Numbered from the stretch's first letter, positions 42,014 to 53,583 are shown. The stretch is DNA of 64,000 bases from Dickeya lacustris (GCF_029635795.1 NZ_CP114280.1:4030001-4094000); one strand, 5' to 3'. A program made the numbers and translations. Notes: generated from the sequence alone by a model not told the origin.

Positions 42014-44045
42014 TTACTTAATCTGCATCCCTGGTTGGGCACCGCTATCCGGGCTTAACAGGAAGATGTCTTTGCCGCCGGGGCCTGCGGCCATCACCAT
42101 CCCTTCAGACACGCCAAAGCGCATTTTGCGTGGTGCCAGGTTGGCCACCAGCACGGTCAGGCGGCCTTCCAGCGCGGACGGCTCTGGGTAGGCGGCGCGA
42201 ATACCGGAGAACACCTGACGGGTTTGGCCGCCCAGATCCAGCGTCAGCCGTAACAGCTTGTCGGAGCCCTCGACCAACTCGGCCTTCTGAATCAAGGCCA
42301 CGCGCATATCGACTTTGTCGAAATCGGCAAAATCGATAGTGTCCTGAATCGGGTTGTCGGCCAGCGGGCCGGATACCGGTTTTAGCCGCTGCTGCCGCGT
42401 CTTCTTTGGATGACTCCACCATGCCTTGAACCTGTGCGATGTCGATGCGGTTAAATAGCGCTTTAAACGTACCGACTTGATGATCCAACAACGGCTGTGC
42501 CAGCGAGTCCCAGCCAAGCTCGGTGCGCAGGAAAGCTTCGGCCCGTTCTGCCAGCGAAGGCAATACCGGCTTCAGGTAGGTCATCAGCACGCGGAACAGG
42601 TTGATGCCCATTGAGCAAATCGCTTGCAGGTCGGCATCGCGGCCTTCCTGTTTGGCGACCACCCATGGTGCCTGTTCATCGACATAACGGTTGGCGAGAT
42701 CGGCCAGCGCCATGATTTCACGAATCGCCTTGCCGGACTCACGGCTGCTGTAAGCGTCAGCAATGGTCTGTGCGGCATCGATAAAGGTTTGATATAAGGC
42801 GCTGTCTGCCAGAGTAGCGGCCAGCTTGCCATCAAAACGTTTGTTGATAAATCCGGCGTTGCGCGAGGCGAGATTGACCACTTTGTTGACGATATCGGCG
42901 TTGACGCGCTGGATAAAATCTTCCAGATTCAAGTCGATGTCATCAATGCGTGACGACAGTTTGGCGGCGTAGTAATAGCGCAGGCAGTCGGCATCCAGAT
43001 GTTTCAGATACGTCTCTGCTTTGATGAAGGTGCCGCGAGATTTTGACATTTTCGCGCCGTTTACCGTCACATAGCCGTGTACGAACAGGTTGGTCGGCTT
43101 GCGAAAACCGCTGCCTTCCAGCATCGCTGGCCAGAACAGGCTGTGGAAATAAACGATGTCTTTACCGATGAAATGATACAGCTCGGTGCTGGCGTCTTTG
43201 CGCCAGAATTCGTCAAAACTGAGGTCGCCGCGTTTATCACACAGGTTTTTGAACGACCCCATGTAACCTATCGGCGCGTCCAGCCAGACATAGAAGTATT
43301 TACCCGGCGCATCCGGCACTTCAAAGCCGAAATAGGGCGCATCACGGGTGATATCCCACTGCTGCAACCCGGCATCGAACCACTCCTGCATCTTATTGGC
43401 GACCTGTTCCTGCAACGCGCCAGAGCGAGTCCAGCTTTGCAGCATGTCGCTAAATGCGGGTAAGTCGAAGAAGAAGTGCTCGGATTCACGCATCACCGGT
43501 GTCGCGCCGGAGATGGCTGACTTCGGCTCGATAAGCTCGGTCGGGCTGTAGGTTGCGCCGCACACTTCGCAGTTATCGCCATACTGATCCGCTGCCTTAC
43601 ATTTCGGGCAGGTGCCTTTTACAAAGCGATCCGGCAGGAACATGCTTTTTTCCGGGTCGAACAGCTGGGAAATGGTGCGGTTCTTGATAAAACCGTTTTC
43701 CTTCAGGCGGCGGTAAATCAGCCCGGACAACTCACGGTTCTCTTCGCTGTGCGTGGAGTGGTAATTGTCATAGCTGATGTTAAAACCGGCGAAATCCTGC
43801 TGATGTTCCTGACTCACTGCCGCAATCATCTGCTCAGGCTCCAGCCCCATCTGCTGTGCTTTGAGCATAATAGGCGTACCGTGGGCGTCATCTGCACAGA
43901 TGAAATGCACCTGATGGCCGCGCATTCGCTGGTAACGAACCCAAATATCTGCCTGAATGTGTTCAAGCATGTGGCCTAAGTGAATCGGGCCGTTAGCATA
44001 CGGCAGCGCGCACGTTACCAAAATTTTCTTTGCGACTTGAGTCAT
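42014..44045 (-). CDS. metG: Methionyl-tRNA synthetase MetG, one-base frameshift in sequence
   Basis: 676 residues when repaired (E. coli 677). HIGH motif in [11 protein letters not shown], a zinc-type Cys set (CPKC and CEVCG), KMSKS in [11 protein letters not shown] and the C-terminal tRNA-binding/dimer domain ([20 protein letters not shown]). The frame breaks at the T4 run 42380-42383: removing one T rejoins EDAAAAAK to [17 protein letters not shown]. As MetG is essential, this is probably a sequencing error, or the domain would be made separately. The open frame upstream of 44045 is not conserved. Divergent from mrp. Confidence 0.93.
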
Positions 44046-44309
44046 AGTGGGGAACTTGCTTTGGTTGGTGGAAAAATTAAGAAGGAGCGATGATGTTACC
44101 CCATCGCGCCTTGATGCGTAAACCATGCGGCGCAACCACCTGCCATAAAACCGCGATGGGGGTGAATATTGTGCCGATACCCGCGCGGCGGTGATGGTGA
44201 TACAGCCGGATTTTTTCACGGCAGATACCGCGCGATGATACACCCCGTGACAATCGTTCTGCTATGCTAGAACGCTTTTATAATAGCCTCATTAAATCAA
44301 GGAGCCGGG
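44046..44309. other. Divergent promoter region metG/mrp
   Basis: 264 bases between two divergent housekeeping genes. TATAAT-like TTATAAT (44277-44283) lies before mrp and the side towards metG is also AT-rich. No RNA gene recognised. Confidence 0.5.
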
Positions 44310-45419
44310 ATGAACGATAAACTCCCTGCGCAGAACCCCGAGATGTTGCGCGCCATGGTCAATGGTGTGCTGTCCTCTTTTCAGCACCCGACGCTAAAAA
44401 ATAATCTGACGGCACTTAATGCCCTGCATCACTGTGCATTGCTTGATGGGGTATTGCATATTGAGCTGACAATGCCGTTTGCCTGGCTCAGTGGACTTGC
44501 CTATCTAAAAGATACCGTCAGTGAGGAGTTGCTGCGTTTGTCCGGCGCGCATGAAGTCGAGTGGCGCTTGACGCATCAGATTGCCACCCTGCGCCGGGTG
44601 AATAATCAGGCTGGCATTAATGGCGTCAAGAACATTATTGCCGTCAGCTCGGGTAAAGGCGGTGTGGGTAAATCCAGTACGGCGGTGAATTTGGCCTTGG
44701 CGTTGGCGGCAGAAGGGGCCAGCGTCGGTATTCTGGATGCGGATATTTACGGCCCTTCTATTCCGACCATGCTCGGCGCAGCCAATGAGCGGCCGACGTC
44801 ACCCGATGGGCAACACATGGCGCCGATTATGGCGCACGGACTTGCCACCAATTCCATTGGTTATCTGGTGACTGACGATAATGCCATGGTGTGGCGTGGG
44901 CCGATGGCCAGCAAAGCGTTACTACAGTTATTGCAAGACACCTTATGGCCTGAACTGGACTATCTGGTACTCGATATGCCGCCGGGCACCGGAGATATTC
45001 AGCTGACGCTTTCGCAAAACGTGCCGGTGACTGGCGCGGTGGTGGTGACCACGCCGCAGGATATTGCGCTGGTGGATGCAATGAAAGGCATTGTGATGTT
45101 TGAGAAGGTGAAAGTGCCGGTATTGGGCATCATCGAGAACATGAGCGTGCATATTTGCAGCAACTGCGGTCATCTGGAGCCGATTTTTGGCACCGGCGGT
45201 GCCCAGAAGCTGGCGGAAAAATATCACTGCTCACTGTTAGGTCAGTTGCCATTGCACATTTCGTTACGTGAAGATCTTGACCGGGGCGAGCCGACGGTGG
45301 TCAGCCAGCCTGATAGCGAATTTACCCAGCTTTACCGCGAACTGGCAGGAAAAGTTGCCTCGCAACTTTACTGGCAGGGCGAGGTTATCCCGACGGAAAT
45401 TGCTTTTCGCGCGCTATAA
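44310..45419 (+). CDS. mrp: Iron-sulfur cluster carrier Mrp/ApbC
   Basis: 369 residues (E. coli 369). An N-terminal MIP18-like domain is followed by the P-loop ATPase: deviant Walker A SSGKGGVGKSSTAVNLALAL, VLDMPPGTGDIQLTL, and the cluster-binding CxxC in SVHICSNCGHLEP. It transfers Fe-S clusters to client proteins. GGAG ribosome site. Position next to metG is as in E. coli. Confidence 0.96.
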   Translation: MNDKLPAQNPEMLRAMVNGVLSSFQHPTLKNNLTALNALHHCALLDGVLHIELTMPFAWLSGLAYLKDTVSEELLRLSGAHEVEWRLTHQIATLRRVNNQAGINGVKNIIAVSSGKGGVGKSSTAVNLALALAAEGASVGILDADIYGPSIPTMLGAANERPTSPDGQHMAPIMAHGLATNSIGYLVTDDNAMVWRGPMASKALLQLLQDTLWPELDYLVLDMPPGTGDIQLTLSQNVPVTGAVVVTTPQDIALVDAMKGIVMFEKVKVPVLGIIENMSVHICSNCGHLEPIFGTGGAQKLAEKYHCSLLGQLPLHISLREDLDRGEPTVVSQPDSEFTQLYRELAGKVASQLYWQGEVIPTEIAFRAL

Positions 45420-45734
45420 TTGCTGTCGCTGGAACGACTGTTGCTGGATGCCACGTTGGGTGGCATCCATAACAGGCGGTATTGGCAGTAAAAATTCCAC
45501 ACATGAGTCATTGAACCCGATTATTACGAGGGTTTCGCGGAGATGCGGGTCGTAATGCTGGCGTGAACCCGCCTTACTCCCTATAATTGCCGCGTCCATG
45601 CACTTCTGGCTGAATCCCCTGTTTTATCAATGAGGCCGATGGCGATGCCCCGGAGCCTACCCGGTGAATCCCTGTCCAGCCAGTTCGGTGTGCATCCCTC
45701 CTTTTATTTATTTTTTAATCAGGTCTTTATTATC
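45420..45734. other. Intergenic region mrp-udk with hairpin
   Basis: 315 bases. GGATGCCAC (45446-45454) pairs with GTGGCATCC (45460-45468), a likely stop after mrp without a T run. The rest carries the udk leader: TATAATTGC at about 45580 may be its -10. A long open frame leads into udk from 45630 but its first 35 codons look non-coding. Confidence 0.55.
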
Positions 45735-46376
45735 ATGACTGATAAGTCTCGTCAGTGTGTCATTATCGGAATTGCCGGTGCATCTGCCTCAGGGAAAAGT
45801 CTTATTGCCAGTACGCTCTACCGTGAGTTGCGCGAGCAGGTGGGTGATGAACATATTGGTGTTATTCCTGAAGACAGTTACTACAAGGATCAATCGCACC
45901 TGACTATGGAGGAGCGGGTTAAAACTAACTACGACCACCCGAGCGCCATGGATCACAGCTTACTGTTGCAACATCTTCAGATGCTCAAAGCCGGTGAATC
46001 GATAGCGTTACCGAAATACAGTTATGTTGAACACACCCGTCTTCACGACACCGTGCAACTGGCGCCGAAAAAAGTGATCATTCTGGAAGGGATCTTGTTA
46101 CTGACGGATGCGCGCTTACGTGGCGAGATGAATTTCTCGATTTTTGTTGATACCCCGCTGGATATTTGCCTGATGCGCCGTATGCGTCGCGACGTTAACG
46201 AGCGCGGCCGCTCGATGGATTCCGTCATGGAGCAATACAAGAAGACGGTGCGTCCGATGTTTTTACAATTCATTGAGCCCTCTAAGCAATATGCGGACAT
46301 CATCGTGCCGCGAGGCGGGAAAAACCGTATTGCTATTGACATATTGAAGGCAAAAATCAGCCAGTTCTTCGAGTGA
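45735..46376 (+). CDS. udk: Uridine kinase Udk
   Basis: 213 residues (E. coli 213). It phosphorylates uridine and cytidine in pyrimidine salvage. Walker [36 protein letters not shown] and LEGILLLTD are conserved. The start at 45735 ([15 protein letters not shown]) fits E. coli. Next genes dcd and asmA are in the E. coli order. Confidence 0.96.
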   Translation: MTDKSRQCVIIGIAGASASGKSLIASTLYRELREQVGDEHIGVIPEDSYYKDQSHLTMEERVKTNYDHPSAMDHSLLLQHLQMLKAGESIALPKYSYVEHTRLHDTVQLAPKKVIILEGILLLTDARLRGEMNFSIFVDTPLDICLMRRMRRDVNERGRSMDSVMEQYKKTVRPMFLQFIEPSKQYADIIVPRGGKNRIAIDILKAKISQFFE

Positions 46377-46547
46377 CCGGCGGTTAGACAAAATGATTTG
46401 AGGTACAGCCAGAGTACCAACACGGCCAGACGGCGGTTTTTGACAGGTGCGTTCTGGAATGTGCCTCCCGAAATCTATGAGTAGAATGGTATTTCTGGCT
46501 GTGCTGTGGCAGTTTGGCTGCCTGCACGAATGTGACTGGAGAACAAA

Positions 46548-47129
46548 ATGAGACTGTGTGACCGCGATATTGAGGCCTGGCTGGATGATGGGCGACTGAC
46601 GATTACACCTCGTCCACCGGTTGAGCGTATTAACGGCGCGACGGTGGATGTGCGTCTGGGCAATCAATTTCGGGTGTTTAGTGGTCATACTGCACCATTT
46701 ATTGACCTCAGCGGGCCGAAAGATGAAGTCAGCGCCGCGCTGGATCGCGTGATGAGTGACGAAATTAATTTGGCGGAACATGAGGCCTTTTTTCTGCATC
46801 CAGGGGAGCTGGCGCTGGCTGTGACGCTGGAGTCGGTGACGCTGCCTGACGACCTTGTCGGCTGGCTCGATGGGCGCTCGTCGCTGGCTCGTCTCGGGTT
46901 GATGGTGCATGTGACTGCACACCGTATAGATCCCGGCTGGCAGGGGTGCATTGTGCTGGAGTTCTATAATTCCGGCAAACTGCCACTGGCGCTGCGTCCT
47001 GGCATGGTTATCGGCGCGTTGAGTTTCGAACCGCTCTCAGGCCCGGCGGCTCGTCCTTATAATCGTCGCGAGGATGCCAAGTACAAAGATCAGCAAGGCG
47101 CGGTGGCAAGCCGAATTGACAAAGATTAG
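46548..47129 (+). CDS. dcd: dCTP deaminase Dcd
   Basis: 193 residues (E. coli 193). It converts dCTP to dUTP on the way to d[37 protein letters not shown] (active-site region with SSLAR) and the C-terminal [13 protein letters not shown] are the family's conserved parts. It forms trimers. A GGAGA site precedes it. Confidence 0.97.
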   Translation: MRLCDRDIEAWLDDGRLTITPRPPVERINGATVDVRLGNQFRVFSGHTAPFIDLSGPKDEVSAALDRVMSDEINLAEHEAFFLHPGELALAVTLESVTLPDDLVGWLDGRSSLARLGLMVHVTAHRIDPGWQGCIVLEFYNSGKLPLALRPGMVIGALSFEPLSGPAARPYNRREDAKYKDQQGAVASRIDKD

Positions 47130-47161
47130 CTGACGGCAGATTTCGGTACAATGAGGATGGC

Positions 47162-48958
47162 ATGAGAAGACTGTTTACCACGCTGATCATTCTGCTGGTT
47201 GTGCTGGCGGCTGGAATGTCGGCGCTGGTGCTACTGATTAATCCTAATGATTTCCGTGCTTATATGGTGCGTCAGGTGGAAGCGCGCACAGGGTATAAGC
47301 TCACGCTGGATGGCGAGTTGCGCTGGCATGTCTGGCCGCAACTGAGCATCCTTTCGGATAGCCTGGCATTAAGCGCGCCCGGAGCGGCTTTGCCGGTGGT
47401 TAGCGCGGAGAACATGCGGCTGGATGTCAAACTTTGGCCGCTGCTGTCTCACCGTCTGGAAGTAAAGCAAGTCATGCTAAAGGGGGCCGTCATTCGTTTG
47501 ACGCCGGAAAGCGAGGCGCGCATCGCTGGCCCTGTGCCGATTGCCCCGGCAAAGTCGTCGCTGCCGGAGCCGGAAGGATCGTGGCGTTTTGATATCAACC
47601 AGCTCGATGTGGCGGACAGCTTGTTGGTGTTTCAACGCGGCAATGCGCCGGCGCTGAATGTCCGTGATATCCAATTTAGTATGCAAAGAGATACTGACCG
47701 CCAGGTATCGGTGTCATTATCCAGCCGCGTGAACCGCGATCAGCGTGACTTACAGCTCACGCTGCATGCGCTGTTGGAGATGCAAAATTATCCACAGCAA
47801 ATTGCCGCGACCATTGATAACGTGAGCTACCAGTTGCAAGGTGCCGGATTGCCTGCGGAGGGCATCAGCGGCAAAGGTTCGCTGCGGGGAAAATATCAGC
47901 GGCAGCCGGAAAAGCTTACGGTTAGCCAGTTTGCGCTCAGTGCCAACAATAGCCAGTTGAGCGGCGCGCTATCTGCAACCTTTGAAAACTCGCCTGATTA
48001 TGTGTTATCGCTCACCTCGGAAAAGCTGGATTTGGATGCGCTGCTAGGATGGGTCAAACCTTCTCAGCATCATGCCAATAGCGATAAACCGCTGGTGATG
48101 CCGCCGGTGTTTTCACAAGAGCAGGCACCTGCCTCTTACCAAAACATTCGTGATTCGATAGCTCAGGTGTCGGTTGTGGCAAAATCAATGATTTATCAAG
48201 GCATTGTGATAAATCAGTTTAGTCTTGAAGGCCATAACTGGCATGGGAAGATGTCTATTGACACGCTGAGTGGGCAAATCGGTAGCGGCGCGTTTTCTCT
48301 ACCGGGAAGTATTAATATTGACGCCACTCCGGCAATCACGTTGCAGCCGACATTGACGTCAATGGAGATGTCCAGCCTGCTGCCGTTGTTTGGCTTGCCT
48401 GCGCTGGACGGGAAAATCAGCCTGAGCGGTAAATTGCGCGGTGATGAGCTCTCGCGAGCCGCGCTGCTTTCACAGTGGCAGGGCGAAGCACAGGTCTCAT
48501 TTGCGTCATTACGGTTGCCCGGATTAAACCTTCAGCAACTGATCCAGCAGGCCGTTGCGCGCAGTACGAATAATTCGGCGATGCCTGACACGTTTACGCG
48601 TTACACCGATATTCAGCAGATGAGCGCAGCCGCTACGCTGGATGCGGGTAATTTGACACTGCAATCGCTATCCGGTCGCTCACAGGCGCTAACGCTTGAA
48701 GGCGAGGGGGATTTCGATTTATCGGCGCAACGTTGCGATATTCATGTTGATATTCGTCCCAATGAAACGGAAGGGGACAGTTTGGTGCGCCAATTGTTGC
48801 AAGACAATGCAATCCCCTTTCGGCTATATGGTCAGTTTGACAACCTGAATTATCAATTCCCGATAGAGCAGTTGCTGCGTAAGCGTTTGCAGGATGAGGT
48901 GAAAAAACGCCTCAATGACTGGAGTGAAAAAATCACCCCTGCGCCGAAAGCAGATTAA
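47162..48958 (+). CDS. asmA: AsmA envelope protein
   Basis: 598 residues (E. coli 617). One N-terminal membrane helix (FTTLIILLVVLAAGMSALVL) then a large periplasmic beta-rich domain; NPNDFRAYMVRQVEARTGYK is the AsmA family N-terminal signature and the C-terminal part has the AsmA_2 fold. AsmA-like proteins are bridge-type lipid-transport proteins and affect outer membrane assembly. It follows dcd by 32 bases. Confidence 0.94.
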   Translation: MRRLFTTLIILLVVLAAGMSALVLLINPNDFRAYMVRQVEARTGYKLTLDGELRWHVWPQLSILSDSLALSAPGAALPVVSAENMRLDVKLWPLLSHRLEVKQVMLKGAVIRLTPESEARIAGPVPIAPAKSSLPEPEGSWRFDINQLDVADSLLVFQRGNAPALNVRDIQFSMQRDTDRQVSVSLSSRVNRDQRDLQLTLHALLEMQNYPQQIAATIDNVSYQLQGAGLPAEGISGKGSLRGKYQRQPEKLTVSQFALSANNSQLSGALSATFENSPDYVLSLTSEKLDLDALLGWVKPSQHHANSDKPLVMPPVFSQEQAPASYQNIRDSIAQVSVVAKSMIYQGIVINQFSLEGHNWHGKMSIDTLSGQIGSGAFSLPGSINIDATPAITLQPTLTSMEMSSLLPLFGLPALDGKISLSGKLRGDELSRAALLSQWQGEAQVSFASLRLPGLNLQQLIQQAVARSTNNSAMPDTFTRYTDIQQMSAAATLDAGNLTLQSLSGRSQALTLEGEGDFDLSAQRCDIHVDIRPNETEGDSLVRQLLQDNAIPFRLYGQFDNLNYQFPIEQLLRKRLQDEVKKRLNDWSEKITPAPKAD

Positions 48959-49026
48959 CGGTTGGGTTAAGCGCGCCCGTATCTCGGTAATTCGTAGGGT
49001 ACGGGCGCGTGTTTTCGACACAGTGC

Positions 49027-49066
49027 ATTCACACATTCACACATTCACACATTCACACATTCACAC
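49027..49066. repeat. Octanucleotide tandem repeat at the 3' end of yegH
   Basis: Five perfect copies of ATTCACAC (49027-49066). The final copy contains the TGA stop of yegH on the minus strand (49061-49063), so copy number does not change the protein. It lies between two convergent genes. Confidence 0.97.
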
Positions 49067-50650
49067 TTCGTAGTCGGTCGGTGATTCGGCAATATGTGTG
49101 ATCAGTACCTTCGTGATACGGTGACTCTCTACGCTCAATACCCTGAACAAGGTATTGTCAATGCGCACTTCGTCCCCCTTTTGCGGGATTTTCTGCGCCA
49201 ACTCCATGATTAAACCCGCTAACGTGTGATATTCGCGCTTTTCGCTCAGTTGTAGCGGTACATACATGAGTAAATCTTCTACGGGAAGATAGCCATTCGC
49301 GATAAACGCGCCATCTGCCGTTTCCTGAATATCGTGACGGGCATCGAGCTCTTCACCTTCGAGCGGCAGATTTCCTGCAATGGTTTCCATGACATCGCTC
49401 AGGGTGACAATGCCTTCTATTGAGCCGAATTCATCTGCGACAAAGGCAAAATGCGTATGGGCTTCACGGAATTGCTCCAGTGCAGAAAGCAAAGAGAGTT
49501 GTTCTGGAAAGACCAGTGGCTGGCGGATGAGCGCCCGTAAATCCAGCGGCAGCCCTTGTAGCTGTTGGCGTAAAAGGTCAATGACATGCACGACGCCTAG
49601 TGGTTCATCTGATACCGGGTTATCGACAATCACCAATCGGGTGTGCTGATTTTTTTCAATAAGCGAATAGAATTGCGCCGCTGGAAGGTTGACGTCTACA
49701 TGCTCGATGTCGTGGCGTGTTGTCATAATACTGCTCACGGATCGCTGTGACATACCAAGCACCCGCTCTATCATGCGCTGTTCCTGACGATTAAAGACCG
49801 GCTGGGTGTGATTATCGAAAGACGTCGCCGCGCGGTGGCTGGCTTCATGCTCTGATTCGGTTTTCTCATGCTCCCCCCGAAGTAGCCGCAGCACGGCTTC
49901 AGCCGTACGCTGACGCAGGGGCATCACGGAGGAGAGGAATCGACGGCGGTTGAATTGCGCGGTTTGATTGAGCATTTCTATCATGATGGAGAAACCGATA
50001 GCGGCGTAGAGATACCCCTTGGGTATGGGGTAGCCGAAGGCGTCAGCCACCAGGCTGAAACCTATCATCAGTAGAAAGCTGAGGCATAAAATAACAATGG
50101 TTGGGTGAGCGCTAACGAAACGTGTCAGTGGTTTGCTGGCCAATAACATCAGGCTTATAGCCACTGTGACAGCCGCCATCATCACCGGCAGGTGTTCCGT
50201 CATGCCAACAGCCGTTATCACCGAGTCGAGTGAAAAGATGGCATCCAATACGACAATCTGGGCGACAACCGGCCAGAAGCGTGCCCCTTTGCGCTGTGCG
50301 TGTTGCGGCTCGTCTTTACCTTCGAGCCGTTCATTCAATTCTACCGTGGCTTTGAAGAGTAGAAAAACACCGCCAATCAGTATTATCACATCCCTGGCAC
50401 TGAATGGGTGGTGATGAAAAATGAACAGCGGGTGGGTGAGCGACACCAGCCATGAAATCGATGAAAGTAAAACAAAACGCATCAATAATGCCAGTAGCAG
50501 GCCAACTACCCGAGCCCGGTCTCTGGATTGCGGCGGCAGTTTTTCAGCCAAAATAGCGATGAAAACCAGATTATCAATGCCTAAAACCAGCTCCAACACC
50601 ACCAGTGTTGCCAAACCGGCCCAGATGGTTGGATCGGCAATCCATTCCAT
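49061..50650 (-). CDS. yegH: YegH: TerC/CBS/transporter-associated membrane protein
   Basis: 529 residues (E. coli 527). A TerC-type domain with about seven membrane helices ([34 protein letters not shown], acidic residues in the membrane) is followed by two CBS domains (about residues 300-430) and a CorC_HlyC domain at the end. Probably a metal (Mn2+-type) exporter by family. Neighbour of asmA as in E. coli. Confidence 0.94.
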   Translation of the reverse strand: MEWIADPTIWAGLATLVVLELVLGIDNLVFIAILAEKLPPQSRDRARVVGLLLALLMRFVLLSSISWLVSLTHPLFIFHHHPFSARDVIILIGGVFLLFKATVELNERLEGKDEPQHAQRKGARFWPVVAQIVVLDAIFSLDSVITAVGMTEHLPVMMAAVTVAISLMLLASKPLTRFVSAHPTIVILCLSFLLMIGFSLVADAFGYPIPKGYLYAAIGFSIMIEMLNQTAQFNRRRFLSSVMPLRQRTAEAVLRLLRGEHEKTESEHEASHRAATSFDNHTQPVFNRQEQRMIERVLGMSQRSVSSIMTTRHDIEHVDVNLPAAQFYSLIEKNQHTRLVIVDNPVSDEPLGVVHVIDLLRQQLQGLPLDLRALIRQPLVFPEQLSLLSALEQFREAHTHFAFVADEFGSIEGIVTLSDVMETIAGNLPLEGEELDARHDIQETADGAFIANGYLPVEDLLMYVPLQLSEKREYHTLAGLIMELAQKIPQKGDEVRIDNTLFRVLSVESHRITKVLITHIAESPTDYEV

Positions 50651-51110
50651 ACGCAGAACTCACCCATATCTTCAGATTAAGAACGCTATAGCCTATCAGG
50701 GGCGATGGCGTTCAACCATAACGCGCCTCAGTGGGATTGATGGATATCAAGTTGAGCGCCGTTTTTGCGGGAGACGGCATAACTTCGCCTGACAATGGCG
50801 CTTTATCCGTCATCAATATGTCTATCCTCGTCATACTTCACGTTGCAGGTGTGTGGGCGGCGTGACAAGGCTTGCCAAAGGGCCAACGCATGGCGTTGTT
50901 CAACGCGCGAGCGTGTTGTCCTGCAACTCGCATTATTTGGGGTATATCTCCTTATTGCCAGAGAAGAAAATAGCGTAAAGATGGTATTTGTTGTCTTAGA
51001 ATTGAGGATAGTTCTGTCACCCTTGGCATGTTTTCGATGCTTTGCGGGTGCTGAATTCCTATCGTGAATGGTATCATCTGCGCCATTGACGTCACATGAA
51101 GAGTTGCTGA
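50651..51110. other. Intergenic region with MITE-like repeat
   Basis: 460 bases between yegH and the epimerase gene. It contains the inverted-repeat element at 50823-50947 and the promoter side of both divergent genes. An open frame at 50795-51067 has no coding character. Confidence 0.6.
50823..50947. repeat. MITE/ERIC-like element
   Basis: The ends are inverted: TATCCTCGTCATACTTCACG, then TTGCAGG on the left, and CCTGCAACTCGCATTATTTG, then GGGTATA on the right. Ends of this kind (TACCCCAAATAATTCGAGTT and ACTTGAAGTATGACG, from memory) mark a common repeat in Pectobacteriaceae, Serratia and Yersinia intergenic regions. About 125 bases, with divergent inner sequence. Confidence 0.65.
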
Positions 51111-52119
51111 ATGAAAGTTCTTGTTACCGGCGCGGTCGGCTTTATCGGTTTCTATGCCTGTCAGTCGCTTTGTGCGGCCGGACATACCGTGGTGGGGATC
51201 GATAACCTCAATAGTTATTATGAGGTATCCCTCAAGGAGGCGCGTCTGGCCCGGCTGCGTGAGTTGCCTGGTTTTCGTTTCGAACGCATCGATATTGCGG
51301 ATAGCCAGGTGATGGGAGCGCTGTTTGCGGCGGAAAAATTTGACCGCGTGATTCATCTGGCCGCTCAGGCCGGGGTGCGTTTACTCACTGGAAAATCCGA
51401 TGGTGTATGCCGAAGGCAACCTGATAGGGCACTTAAATGTGCTGGAAGGCTGCCGTCATCACGGTGTTGGGCATCTGATTTATGCGTCATCAAGCTCGGT
51501 GTATGGCCTGAATAGTAAAACGCCATTCGCGCCGACTGATTCAACCGATCACCCAATCTCACTGTATGCCGCGACTAAAAAATCCAATGAACTGATGGCG
51601 CATGCGTATTCGCATCTTTATGGGCTGCCAACCACCGGACTACGTTTTTTCACGGTGTACGGCCCTTGGGGGCGGCCAGATATGGCGCTGTTTAAGTTCA
51701 CCCGGCGGATGTTAGCCGGTGAGCCGATTGATATTTATAATCAAGGCGATATGTGGCGTGACTTTACTTATGTCACCGATATTGTCGAAGGCGTATTACG
51801 CGTGATGGATAGACTGCCTGAACCGGTTGCAGGATGGACGGTAGAGTCTGGCTCGCCGGCCACCAGCTCCGCGCCTTATCGCCTTTACAATATCGGTCAT
51901 GGCAGCCCTGTGAGGCTAATGGATTTTGTGACGGCGCTTGAGAATGCGCTTGGTATAGAAGCAATCAAGAACTTTATGCCAATGCAGGCCGGTGATGTTT
52001 ACCAGACATATGCAGATACTCAGGATCTGTTTACGCTAACGGGTTATCGTCCGCGAGTTGGGGTTGAGCAAGGCGTGCGCGCTTTTGTTGACTGGTATCG
52101 GGACTTTTATCAGGTGTAA
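51111..52119 (+). CDS. NAD-dependent UDP-glucuronate epimerase, one-base frameshift
   Basis: About 335 residues when repaired. Extended SDR: MKVLVTGAVGFIGFYACQSL (NAD loop, with Ala for the usual Gly), HLAAQAGVRYSLENP, catalytic Ser in YASSSSVYGLN and YxxxK in YAATKKSNEL. One extra T in the TTT run at 51380-51382 breaks the frame. The closest type converts UDP-glucuronate to UDP-galacturonate, which fits ugd next to it; a UDP-Glc/GalNAc epimerase is possible. Precursor for LPS core or capsule. Confidence 0.88.
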
Positions 52120-52272
52120 ATATTCAGGTATCAGGTGTGAATATAATGTGCCGACCATGTGCGCATGGCGGACATACAACGGCCAGATGGCACGCGCAGC
52201 GCATATTCCTGCGTTTCTGCCATTGTTCTGTGACGGGTACGACAGGGTACCTCGTAGGATAAATGTGAACAG

Positions 52273-53442
52273 ATGATGAAAATTGCAATTGCGGGTACGG
52301 GGTATGTTGGGTTATCCAACGCGATGCTGTTAGCACAGCATAATGAAGTGGTTGCGGTGGATATCATCGCGGAAAAGGTGGAACGGCTCAACCAAGGCGT
52401 GTCGCCGATTGTCGATAAGGAAATTGAGGAGTACCTGCGCAATCCGGCGCTGAATTTTCGCGCTACGCTGGATGCAGATGCTGCCTATCGTGACGCAGAT
52501 TTTGTCATTATTGCCACACCGACAGATTACGATCCGAAAAACAATTACTTTAATACCCGCTCGGTAGAGGCTGTTATCGCCAAGGTGTTGGCGGTAAACC
52601 CGAATGCGGTGATGATCATCAAATCCACGATTCCCGTAGGCTATACCCAGCAGGTGAGAGAGCAATTCAATTGCCAGAATATTATTTTCTCGCCCGAGTT
52701 TCTGCGTGAGGGCCGCGCCCTTTATGACAATCTCTACCCGTCGCGTATCGTGGTCGGCGAGCGTTCAGAACGCGCCGAATGCTTTGCTAATTTGTTGATT
52801 GAAGGCGCGATTAAAACATCGATTCCGGTGCTGTTTACGGACTCAACAGAGGCTGAGGCAATCAAACTGTTTGCGAATACCTATCTGGCGATGCGGGTGG
52901 CGTATTTCAACGAGCTGGATACGTATGCACAAACGTTAGGCCTTGACAGTAAACAAATTATTGAAGGCGTAGGGCTCGACCCACGCATCGGCCAACACTA
53001 TAACAACCCATCATTTGGCTATGGTGGTTACTGTTTACCTAAGGATACCAAGCAACTGTTGGCGAATTATGAGTCGGTGCCCAATAACCTGATTCGCGCG
53101 ATTGTTGATGCGAACACTACACGCAAAGATTTCATCGCAGATTCGGTGATTAAGCGAAACCCTAAAGTGGTCGGCATTTACCGGCTGGTCATGAAAACCG
53201 GTTCCGATAATTTCCGTGCTTCTGCTATTCAGGGGGTAATGAAACGCATCAAAGCCAAAGGGATTGATGTGGTGGTTTATGAACCTGCGCTGAACGAGTC
53301 TGAATTTTTCCGTTCACGGGTAATCCATGATTTAGACACCTTTAAACAGACGTCTGATGTGATTTTGTCGAACCGTATGGCACCAGAATTGTCTGATGTA
53401 ATGGAAAAAGTCTATACCCGCGATCTCTTTGGGGCCGATTAA
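52273..53442 (+). CDS. ugd: UDP-glucose 6-dehydrogenase Ugd
   Basis: 389 residues (E. coli 388). It oxidises UDP-glucose to UDP-glucuronate with two NAD+. [20 protein letters not shown] is the Rossmann N-terminus and [14 protein letters not shown] holds the catalytic Cys; the C-terminal UDP-binding domain is complete. Start could also be the second ATG. Upstream epimerase and downstream galF form a UDP-sugar unit. Confidence 0.96.
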   Translation: MMKIAIAGTGYVGLSNAMLLAQHNEVVAVDIIAEKVERLNQGVSPIVDKEIEEYLRNPALNFRATLDADAAYRDADFVIIATPTDYDPKNNYFNTRSVEAVIAKVLAVNPNAVMIIKSTIPVGYTQQVREQFNCQNIIFSPEFLREGRALYDNLYPSRIVVGERSERAECFANLLIEGAIKTSIPVLFTDSTEAEAIKLFANTYLAMRVAYFNELDTYAQTLGLDSKQIIEGVGLDPRIGQHYNNPSFGYGGYCLPKDTKQLLANYESVPNNLIRAIVDANTTRKDFIADSVIKRNPKVVGIYRLVMKTGSDNFRASAIQGVMKRIKAKGIDVVVYEPALNESEFFRSRVIHDLDTFKQTSDVILSNRMAPELSDVMEKVYTRDLFGAD

Positions 53443-53583
53443 GTGTAATCTAGTCGCTATGGTGATATACGCTATGGCGACATAACCATCGTGACATATT
53501 AAAGGCCGTCTGCATCCGAAGCATCATTGGTAAGGCGCACTCTTTACCTTGATGATAAGTAGCATGTTTTTGAGAGAATACAC

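Noticed and set aside
50795..51067. Plus-strand 90-codon frame upstream of the epimerase gene
   Set aside because: Runs through the MITE-like repeat and the promoter region; no conserved protein.
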